This document shows positions 36,301 through 48,000 of a DNA stretch of 64,000 bases, one piece after another. Position 1 is the stretch's first letter; each line of letters begins with the position of its first letter. The DNA is from Cepaea nemoralis (Eukaryota; Mollusca; Gastropoda; Stylommatophora; Helicidae). Both the position numbers and the translations under genes were made by a program. Below the pieces are notes generated by a model, which had not been told where the DNA came from, ran no database searches, and worked only from the letters and a program-made list of their open reading frames with translations. The stretch covers positions 562,501-626,500 of the forward strand of contig JACEFZ010025811.1 in NCBI GenBank assembly GCA_014155875.1, written 5' to 3'.

Positions 36301-38139
36301 GGCTGAGATGGATACTAATTATAACTTCTCTTCTGAGGTTGAAGGGTGTAGAGGTAATGGAAAAACGACACAAGTTACTTACTGTTTTTCCTCTGGTAGG
36401 TACCATAAGCGGTGAAGTATTTGTGAAAGCCATACCCTGTAGACAAATTAGCAATGAGTGTATTACAATACAAGCTTTCTGTACATTGGGATGTAGTCTC
36501 CTGGCAATGAAGTACTTATAACCTGTGAAGGAAACATAACTCATCATCATGTGCCATGCCGATAAGCATGTGCGGTCATGTTTCGCCATCTCAAACGATC
36601 AAGAGAGTCGTGGATCAGCCCTGTGTTTTTGTCCGTACCATGCCACGTGGACAAACCATCCAGGTATTTACTTCTCTGCTTTTTTTGTTCTTTTCCCCAA
36701 AATCTTGCCAGTTGTAACCAAATTCTCCAACTTATTTCTCATCATAACGTGCCAACAAATATTTTGACTGTCTATGACTAATTTCTCTAATCAGTTTAGG
36801 GTTTTAATTTGTTTCTCGAAGGACCTGCTCATTGATTTTCTCTGTGTGTCCGTGGTATTAATTGCATTTCCCCCAGAAACCACGTTTAAACTGCCATTAG
36901 ATGTTTTTCAGATTGTCTGCTCCACTCTACACATCCATACGTGTTCTATGTAGCACTTCAACACTCTTTTTACTAACTAACCTAGGCTAATCTCAGTTAA
37001 TGTACTGTGCTGACTCTTGAAGTGGCAACATCCTAAGATGTCTCTTCCAGATATGAAGTTCCAGCACCGGTTTTGCACAGCCCGCTGTTTTTTGGGTATG
37101 GAGTGGGAAAGAAGATGGTACTTCGGTACCAAATGGGAGGACAGTCTCTCAATCAATTCACGTGTCGACTCCACAATGAAGGTTGGCTGCAATCGATTTC
37201 CAACACTGTCTGTTTTTCACCTTGATTGTGCATTCTGTCATACAAAGCTGTTGGTCAATCTGTTGTATCGCTGTCTACCTCTTGCTCACTTGCAAGTGAC
37301 TTATCTTACAATTCAGTATGGTTTTTATGAGTGCCATGTTTTTTAACGTTGCCGAAATATTTCAGTTGCCGCTTTTTTATTTCTTTCATCAACTCTTTTC
37401 ATTCCAGTTTTTCTAGAACCTCTGCATTTGATTGTTTCTGTTTCCACGATATGCGACATATTCTTCTGTATATCCACATCTCAAGGGCCTACTATCGACT
37501 TTCTAATTACTTGTTCGTTGTTCAGGCTTCCGCGCCTCATTGTAATGTTGAATATACATAACATTTGACAATTCTCATTTTTAATGCGCTGTCAATCTCT
37601 TTAAATGTTGTTGAAAACATTTTTGGCCACTCCTGTTTTCTTTTTTTTAAATTTCAGTTTCACTTCTGCCATACGATTACATGTCCAAGATTGGAGCAAT
37701 GTGTTATTTATTCTAGTATCTCCCCGTTTACTGTGATGTTCATTCATGGTCTACCTTTGCGCTGCTAACTGTTGTTTTCGTTTTTTTTTGGATATCAATA
37801 TCTAAGCCACATTCTGAACTGTGCATATTTACTTGTTCCACTAAGTTGCGTAACTTGCTCACTTTCTGTAGTAACAATGTATCGTCAGAATACCTCAGAT
37901 TGTTCATGATTCATCTATTAGTGTTAAGTCCAGGCACTTCACCAATTTGTTCAAAAATTCTTTCAGTGTATAAGTTGAAGAGACTTGGGGACAAAACACA
38001 TCCCTGCCGTACTTCTCTTTTAAACTCTATGGGCGATGAACAATTATTTCAGGATCTAATTGTCGCCACTTGTCCAAGTACATGTTACTAATAAGTCTGA
38101 TGTCCTTTCCGTCTACTCGTATAACTTGAAAGAACACCC

Positions 38140-38178
<39 letters not shown>

Positions 38179-38509
38179 ACCCAAAAAAATAATGAAATAT
38201 TTTGGTCACTTGAAACGTCACGAAATTTTGGAGAGAACAATAATGGAGGCGTATATGCCTGGGAAGAGAGGACGAGGAAGGCCAAAGAGAATATGGGTGC
38301 AGGATATGGCAGATAATCTCCACATAGGTGTATCGGAAGTGGGACATCTTGCTTATGATTGGGCGGTTTTCAGGAAGGTTGTCATAGAAGCGAGGTTCTG
38401 CAAAGGCCATGCTACTGAATGAATGAATGAATGAATGAATGAATGATGCAATTAATCTTTCACTTTGTACTCTGTCAAAAGCTTTCTTGTAGTCTATACT
38501 AACACGTAG

Positions 38510-38542
<33 letters not shown>

Positions 38543-38566
38543 CACTCACTCACTCACTCACTCACT

Positions 38567-38603
<37 letters not shown>

Positions 38604-41600
38604 ACACACACACACACACGTCCAAAGAAATTAACACTACTATCAAATTTAAAATATTTAATTCTAACGTTAAAGCAGTACTGCGTGGATCAGAAACAAA
38701 GAGAAGAGCTAAAACAATTACAAACATTAATTAATACTAGCGTGCGCAGAATAGAAGGGCTACAATGGTATGATAAAAAACAACGATGCGTAGCTCATGG
38801 ACAGAACTAGAGAGGTTCAAAGGTCGAGAAAAGACACCATCGATGGATTGGACACGCGTGGAAAAATCATGGTAATAGCAGAACTAGAAAAATCTTTGTC
38901 TGAACCCATAGGGCAAACGAAATAAAGAAAGATCTAAAACACACGGAGAATTAGAGATAGAAATGAATTATATGGGTAGTAAATAGGCGGAGCTGCTTGA
39001 GACAGCAAACGAATGACGGCTTGGGGTGAGTTGATTGAGGGAGTATACATCACGGGAGGTCAATGCAATGGCAGAAGAAGAGAAGACTGTAATAACTGCG
39101 GAATTATTTTTATTTTATTTTTCTAAACGTGTCTACTTAACTATGATTTTTTTTTATTGCGCTTCCTCGCTATGAACTGAAACATAGTCCATACTCATTA
39201 CTACTAGTAGCACTGAACTGAATTTTGCGTATGGAGAAGCTTTCCGTATTACCAGTGCCCATTGCCATTAGGCGAACCCACTTCGACTTCAGAGGTACTT
39301 GTAATTTACGTCCCCAAGTCAAGGACGAGAGGTCAACATTTTAGTCCAACTGTCTGGTGTAGGGCTTGAACTCCTTACCACGGCATCAGCACATCGGACG
39401 TGAAAGAATGCGCGTTCTTATCCTTTCGACCATGTAAAGTGGTGTGGTGGGCCTAGCTTATAGATGTGAGGGAAACTCAAGGCCTCAGGACATATAAGAA
39501 AGGTATTTCATGCAGGTCACTGTGGACGTTAGCGGTGAAAAGAGTGTCAGCCTGTCAGATCATTTCTTCTGCTCGTCTTCACAACCTCATGCAAGACGGA
39601 TGTCCTACTTCAGTGTTGCACACCATGGATAGACGGGCCTTCGTGTGATCTTAAGTGGCAGAGGATCTCGAAAGAGATGGGTGGAGGGGGCTTAGATATG
39701 CAGTGCACAGAACATATTGGTATAGTACATCCTCTGACACTCATCAGACCGCTCACAAATCATGGGTTACATGATCGAGTAAGACCTCAGTCTGTGTTCT
39801 AGTAATTAAGGTAATGAAGATGGCAGTCCCAGAAGGCGTTCCGCAAAATCCAGGTTGTCAATCACAATAGCAACAATATATTTAGTAAAGATCCGTTGTC
39901 GTTTGCATATACAGACAAGTATGTGTATATCTCTCATATGTGTAAGCACACACTTATGCATAAACAAACACTTACAATGAGACCTTGTTCCATAGCCCTG
40001 ATTGAGTACCAACCAGCAATGCCAAAGTGATTAGAACCTGGAGAGGAATCCATCTTGGTTTGAGCAATAGAGTTCAGCACGTTTTAAATATTGCAAGTTT
40101 ACACAACACAGAAGGTTATCTACAATACATAAAACTATTTACAAACTACATATTGATTCATCGTTTTTTTAAAATTAGTTAAGTTAAGCTGAGACAAGGA
40201 CAGACATCAACCTGGAGAGGAATTAATCTTGGTTATAGCAATAGAGTTCATTACATTTTAAATATTGCAGGTTTAGACGACAATACAGAAAGCTAATCTA
40301 CAGTACAGAAAACTAAATACAATCTTCATACTGATTCGTCTTTTGTTTGATTAGTGCAGTTGAGCTGAGACAAGAATTGACATCACAGCACTCGGGGCAT
40401 TCCCACATGTGTTCTGTCCCAATCGTCAACAGCCAGCGAATAGTCCCAATATTAATGGCACCAGTTGCAGTCTTATTATGATTGATTGATTGATTGATTG
40501 ATTTCAATCTTAATATATGTCTGTCTGGCCTTTTCTCGGAGCAATGAGTGTCAGCTAAATACTTTGGTCATTCCCTGCCGCATCAGTCTTTCCAAACCAT
40601 GATGGTTGATCTTGTCTTCCATTAATTTTTACAAGGTGATTGTTTTAATCAGAAAATATATATGTAAGCGTGTGGTATATTGTTTTTACATTTTAAATTG
40701 GTAAAATATGATGTAATTTAACCAATTTTAATAACAATGCAATAAAATAGATTTTAATGACACTCAGGACTCCGATGACACTCAGAGCTCCGATGACACT
40801 CAGTTCTCCGATGACACTCAGTGCTCCGATGACACTCAGAACTCCGATGACAGTCAGTGCTCCGATGACACTCAGTGCTCCGATGACACTCAGTGCTCCG
40901 ATGACACTCAGTGCTCCGATGACAGTCAGTGCTCCGATGACACTCAGTGCTCCGATGACAGTCAGTGCTCCGATGACACTCAGTGCTCCGATGACACTCA
41001 GTGCTCCGATGACACTCAGTGCTCCGATGACACTCAGTGCTCCGATGACACTCAGTGCTCCGATGACACTCAGTGCTCCGATGACACTCAGTGCTCCGAT
41101 GACACTCAGTGCTCCGATGACACTCAGTGCTCCGATGACAGTCAGTGCTCCGATGACACTCAGTGCTCCGATGACACTCAGTGCTCCGATGACACTCAGT
41201 GCTCCGATGAAAGGCAAGACGGACACATAACCAGACAGCAATAGGCAACATCAGTATTGGGACTCTTCTCTGGTTGTTCAAGGTTGGGACGTACAGCGCC
41301 TGGGAATGTCCCGCGTGCTGTGATGTTGGTTCTTGACTCATCTCAGAGCAAGTAAAAGGCTTATTGACCCCTGGCTACGCCACGAGGCGTTCGACATCTC
41401 CAAATTTTAGACCAATCGGCACTGAATGCGGCCAATATCACACTGAATGGGTAATGTGATCAACACGGTTTATATCCCAGAAAATATCATGGAACCCATT
41501 GTTAGACTGGGGTGACTGGGTCACTGTTATATAATACCTATAGTACCTTGGCTGGGCTCCCCGGCGTAAGAGTTAATTAAGTTGTTCTCAATCCCGTATA

Positions 41601-41854
41601 CTCTCGTACGAAACACAGCTGCGCGAGATTCGGCAGCGGATCGCGTCGCGTTGGTTACTTACGGAGGTATGTAAGAAAGTAATGACAAACTACTGAACGT
41701 AAAAACTTGCCAAGACAACAGCAGCTGAAAAATGCTGGTGTTGACTGCAATGTCATGTAAAGGATATGCGAAAAAAAAAAACTATATGCCCAGTGCGTTT
41801 TAAGGTGTGTGAGAGGGTAACTTACTTACATTTTGCTATTATATGTATATATAC

Positions 41855-41930
<76 letters not shown>

Positions 41931-41993
41931 TAGAGAGAGATAGAGAGATAGAAAGAGAGATAGAGAGAGATAGAGAGATAGAGAGAGATAGAA

Positions 41994-42024
<31 letters not shown>

Positions 42025-45000
42025 TAGAGAGAGTGAGAGAGAGTGAGAGATAGATAGAGAGGGGGGGTTGGGGTGTTTGGAGAGAAGCAGAAATGAAAGG
42101 ACACACTAAACAACATTCAAATTGATGGCCATAGTGTGACCACACCACGATTCGAGCCTTTTCCAAATGACAACAGCGAAACCGCAGGTTCGAATCTTAA
42201 TACGTTCTGTTCTGTTAGCTTAGCTAATGTTCATTTCTGATTTGTATAAGTAACGGTCAAGTAAAAGATCCTTCTCGAAGTCGTGAGCACTGTTTGATAT
42301 ATGGGCTAGCCCCATTTTTTTTAAATGGACCAATCGGGTGACGCGGTCAATGCCACCGCTTCTTTACTTTCTAAAACATCTCCTGGTATCTATTTTAGGC
42401 TGGATCGAACAGTTAGACCAGGGCAATTTAAAACAAAAATATACCCATCCTTCCATCCATCATGTGCTATGCCGGTAAGCGTGGGCGGTCATGTTATGCC
42501 ATCTCACTCGACCACCAGAGTCGTGGATCAGCTCCGTGTTCCTGTCTCGACCATGCAACGTGGCAAAGCCATCCAGGTATTTACTTCTCGGTCTTCCCCT
42601 TGGTCTCCTCCCTTCAATCTTGCCAGTCGTCACCAAGTTCTCCAAGTCATTTCTTCTCATAACATGCCCAAAAAATGTTGACTGTCTACGTCTAATGTCT
42701 CTAATCAGTTTACCCACCTCGTTGGAAATCGAGGAAAGATCTGAAGAACTTATCATAGACCTGTAATATAGAACATGGTCAAAATATTGTTCTTTTCGCA
42801 AACTAAACATTATAATCTGACCTTACCTTGAAAGCATATGATAAGCATCATGTTTTGCCAGGTATTTTGCCAATTTTATCTGGTAAGTAGTGTTTATTTA
42901 AATGTTTGTTGTTTAAAAATATGTGTCTAAATCATGTGTTGTAGAGAGCCTGTCAGCCTTGCAAGCTGATGTGCTTCAACTATGTCAGTTGCTGAGGGCT
43001 GATGTTCAGAAAGTGGTGCATTTGTGGACACTTTTGGTCAACATTGAATGTTTTCAATTTTTTTTCTATGATCTAGTGTGTCTTCTGATGTCTGTGTCTT
43101 TCATTTACTTCCGTAAGCGTCGATCAATGCATGCGACAAATTATCAGCTGCGAAAATAAATATTGTAGACTGTCTTACCATTTGCAGATACCCATCCTAT
43201 CCCAGCCTCTTTAGCCTTTTTTATTGCCAGGTCTATGCAAAATTTCCCAATCACAGGACCTGCAACACAAGGGTGGACTTCAATACCTGAACCACGAGAA
43301 AATTGAAATAAGCGTAGTATGCAAGACTAGGGCTGCTAAGAGCAGTCTTAAAAAGTCATTGCACCGGGTTTTATCCCGTATGTCTCCGTCTCTTTCCACA
43401 AGGCGGCCTGCCTGAAAGCGTCGCACAAAGCACGAACTCCGTAGCTCCAGCGACGACCCCCAGTAGTCTCCTGAAAAAATTCACTCGTGAGCCAAAAGAC
43501 GTAGCCTGATTTCGAACCCACAACCTTCGGAACGTGAGGCAGACGGCTTTACCTCTTCGCCACTGAGACTCGGCGACTCTTGCCAAGAGTAGATAACTAA
43601 GCAGCGTTAAGATCAGTTGGTTGAGTAGTAAGTTCTCTAGATGACCGAAATTTAACTCTTCAGTATAAGGCTTCGGTATTCACATAATCCGAGCCTTGAA
43701 AAAGGCTTACATCTATCTATACGACTGTGGCTGGTGTAGGGAACCGGTACAGTCGTTCCATGGCCTTAGTGACTATCGCAGAGCTCTCCTTACCCCCTCA
43801 AGCTCAGAGACCAGCGGAGTATTGTACTGCGACTTCTCATCTGTGGAGAAGTACATTTAGAATGTAACCAGCTCATGTTTCAGGACAGCATATGTGGATT
43901 AAGAAGAATGCTCAATGTATCAAGAAGAGAGAAAATCAGAAATGAAGAAATCAGGACTAAAATTAGGGTTATAGCAGCGCTAGATTTTATTAGAAGGCAG
44001 CAAGTAAGGAGTGAAACAGGGTTGTGTCTTATCACCGATGCTCTTTGGAATAGCTATCGATTGGGTCATGCGCAAATGCACAAACAACACAAATATGGGT
44101 ATCCATTGGGTTGACACAATTCTAGAGCAGTGGTTCTCAACCGGTGGGGAATTCCCCCCCCCCCCAGGGGGGAATTTTGGGGTTTCCAGGGGGGGGGGGA
44201 TGAAGATTATTTCAAGATCGCGTTAATACAAGAACCGATTACTTGATCTTGTTTTTCCTTTCATACTTTACGCTTCTGTACGCATCACCCTTCTGAAATT
44301 CATTTTATAACGTAAGTAGATCCGCAAATCACATTTTATGTACATGTCTAAACTTGTTTTAGTATGTGCTATTAAATTTAGCTTCAATTATTACGAATAC
44401 TGTATAGGGGCAGGGGGAAATTTTTAGGAAGGAAATACAAAAGGGGGGGGGGGGGAATGACGTTCTAAAAATATGGTAAGGGGGGGGGGGAGAATGATGT
44501 CCTAAAAATATGGTGAGGGGGGGGGGGGAATGACGTCCTAAAAATTTGGTGAAGGGGGGAACGGACCAAAAAGGGTTGAGAACCACTGTTCTAGAGGACC
44601 TGGACTTTGCCGACGATATAGTGCTTTTGAGTTCACACACCCGGATGCCCAAGAGAAAATAAACCACCTCCAAAATGTTTCAGGGCAAATTGGTCTCCAA
44701 ATTAACACCACAAAAACAAAGACTATTGATCTTACCAACAGTTCAGATGACACCAAATTGAACAGCTACGTTCTTGAAAAAGTCAACAGCTTCACATACC
44801 TAGGAAGCAAAATGACATCTACAGGGGACTCAACACCAGAAATATCATCTAGAATCGCACTGGCATCTGGTGCCTTCAATAAACTGTCAAACATCTGGAA
44901 GTCAAAGACACTCAGCAAACACACAAAACTTAAAATCTTCAACTCTTGTGTGATTCCAGTGTTAACGTATGGATGTGAAAGTTGGAAATCAACGGTAGCT

Positions 45001-48000
45001 TTAGATAAAAAAATTAGATAATTTTGAGAACAAATGTCTTAGAAGACTTCTAAACATCCACTGGACAGACTTCAGAACCAATACGCAAATAAGACAAGAG
45101 ACTAAGCATGATACAGTATCCAATTTCATAAGAAGACGCCGTTGGAACTACATCGGCCATGTACTCAGAATGGACAAGACAAGACTCCCCTACCAAGCCC
45201 TCATATGGTCACCAGTAGGGAAAAGAAAACGGGGAAGACCAAGAGAGACCCTGCGTAGAACCATCATTAGAGAAGGCTCATTCAATGGCCAAGTAAATAT
45301 CCAAGATCTACAACAGGTAGCAGCGAACCGCCAAGCATGGAGAGTCAGGACTTCTGCCCTATGCGCCGCCTTAGGCTCAAGAGGAAAGACTAACGAACAG
45401 CAAGTAAAATGGTTTGGCTATGCAAGTATGTTACCAGCTAACGGTATACCACAACAAGCAATTATGTACAGACAGAATGGAAGCAGAGGTAGAGGCCGAC
45501 CACGTAATCGATAGACAGGGAGAATAGCAGAGCCCATGGAGATCTATAAGAGCCCATAAACGGGCCCTCCCCCGCTGTTTATACTTCATCTCGAAGTGTC
45601 ACCTCACAACCTAACTGCTGAGGTTAATGCATAAAGAAAGGAATAGAAACAACGATATCAACAATGAGACTTAATTTATGGTGGTGGTGATAAATGATAA
45701 CGACTATGATGATGGCGATGATGATGACAGTGACGGTAATTATGGCAAGTTCGGTTAGTAATATTTGCGGTTGTAGAGCCAGGAACTCTTGACGATGCGT
45801 TTACGATACTGATAATAAAAATAAGCCAAACCTAAAACGTTGTTTCCGTTGACCAACGCTGTTGCCACTGTCTCTTTGGCTATTTCAGGTTCTTTGTCGC
45901 TAACACATATTTTGCTTTCAATATCACGAACATACATATCTGTGGAATATACATTCAGAGCATATCTGAGCAACATACAGTTGGAACATGTGTGAGTAGC
46001 ATACATTTACAGGATATCAGAGGAGTATACATTTAGAACATGCTTGAGAAATACAGAGTTAGAACATCTCTGGCGAGCATATATTGAGAACAACTCAGGA
46101 ACAAACATTTACAACATATCTGTGAAAAAAATATTATTTAGATAATTTCAGAGGGTCATACATTTAGATCATATATGAGCTCCCCCGATGGTGTTTCCAC
46201 CTTGTCGTGGTGGGGGAGCTTGAGTTTCTCAATGACCCTGAGAGCTATGCCGGCGGTAGCGTAGCTACCAGCAGGGCCTCCCAAGCCGGACAGGTCAAAG
46301 GGTAGAGAACAGACAAAGAGAAACACCCTGGTCCTCCAGGTTGGGGGTTGAAGCGTGGGGTTAACATCCCCACCTTTGTAAAAACCTTTCTTTGTTACGA
46401 AACAAATACATGAGCCTCGATATCGGACTGACCCCATGACTGGAAAGAGTCATTATTGATACCTATCTTTAAGAAAGGAGACAAGTTCCAATGTGGAAAT
46501 TATAGAGGAATATCACTACTGTCCACAAGCTATAAGATACTATCCGCAGTATTACTAAATAGACTAAAACCATATTCAGAAGACATATTAGGTGACTACC
46601 AGGCGGGTTTTAGACAAAACAGATCAACAATAGATCAGATATTTATCTTACGACAAATAGCCGAGAAACATTGGGAATATAAAAGAGATCTCCATAACAT
46701 TTTTGTGGATTTTAAAAAGGCTTATGATAGTGTCCATAGGAATAGTCTATGGAATGTTATGCAGGAATTTGGAATACCAAGGAAGTTAATTAACATGACC
46801 AAACTATGCATGGAAGATACTTATAATATAGTAACATATAAAGGCAGGAAATCAGACCCCTTCCAAATAACATCTGGCTTGAAACAGGGTGATGCACTAT
46901 CGCCGCTACTCTTCAATCTGGCTCTAGAGAAAGTTGTAAGGAAGGTAAAGGAGGAATGTGATATTGGAGGAACATCCAAGCTGCTTGGTTATGCAGATGA
47001 TATAGATATTATAGGGCAAAGTGAACAAAAGACATTAGAAATATTGACTCACTTAAAGGAAAAAGCCCAACAGATGGGGCTGGTTATCAACCAAGATAAG
47101 ACAGAATATATGGTAATTTCAAGAGACGGAATGGCTAAAAACTCTGGCCACATACAAATAGATAATATGACCATTAAAAGAACGGAAACATACAAATACC
47201 TGGGTACAATCTTCAACTGCTCCAACATCATAAGGGAAGAAATACAAACTAGAATCAACTCTGGAAATAAGATATACTATGCACTACAACATCTACTAAA
47301 ATCAAAGGCGCTATCTCGTAACACCAAAATCACAATATACAAAACACTGATCAGACCAGTTGTGCTGTATGGCTCTGAAACCTGGAGTACAACGAAAGGA
47401 GACGAAGCCTTGTTACAAACCTTTGAGAACAAAATTTTAAGACGCATCTTTGGACCCATTAGGGATACACAAAGTGGAGAGTGGAAAAGAAGAAGTAACA
47501 AAGACATTTATGATTTGTTTAAGTCCCCGCTAATCACTGATATCATGAAGGCTAATAGACTACAATGGCTGGGGCATATAGAAAGAATGGAAGATAATAG
47601 GGAAACAAAACTCGCTTACACTCAGGAAATAAATGACCGTAGACCCCGAGGTAGACCAAGAAGGCGGTGGAGAGATAATATACATACAGACCTACAAGCA
47701 CTTGGAATCAACGACTGGCAAGAGAAGGTCCACCAGAGAGACGAATGGAGACAGATTGTATTTGCAGCAAAGAACCTCAATGGCTCGGAATGCTGAAGAA
47801 GAAGAAGAATGAGCAACATACAGCTAAAACATATGTGATGAGCATACACTTAGAACATATATAAGGCTCATGCATTTAGAACATATATGAGGATAATACA
47901 TACAGAAGATATGTGAGGATCATATATTTAGAACACATTGAGGATCGTATATATAGCAAATATTTGAGGATCATACATATGTATGATCCTCAAATATTTG

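Noticed and set aside
40693..41341. Open frames of hexapeptide repeats on both strands
   Set aside because: Direct result of the 18-bp tandem repeat.
41822..42166. Leu/Ser-repeat open frames
   Set aside because: (GA)n/(GATA)n microsatellite translation.
46156..46437. 93-codon minus-strand frame over the retrotransposon leader
   Set aside because: Antisense to the conserved leader of the + strand element; GC-rich composition explains the frame.
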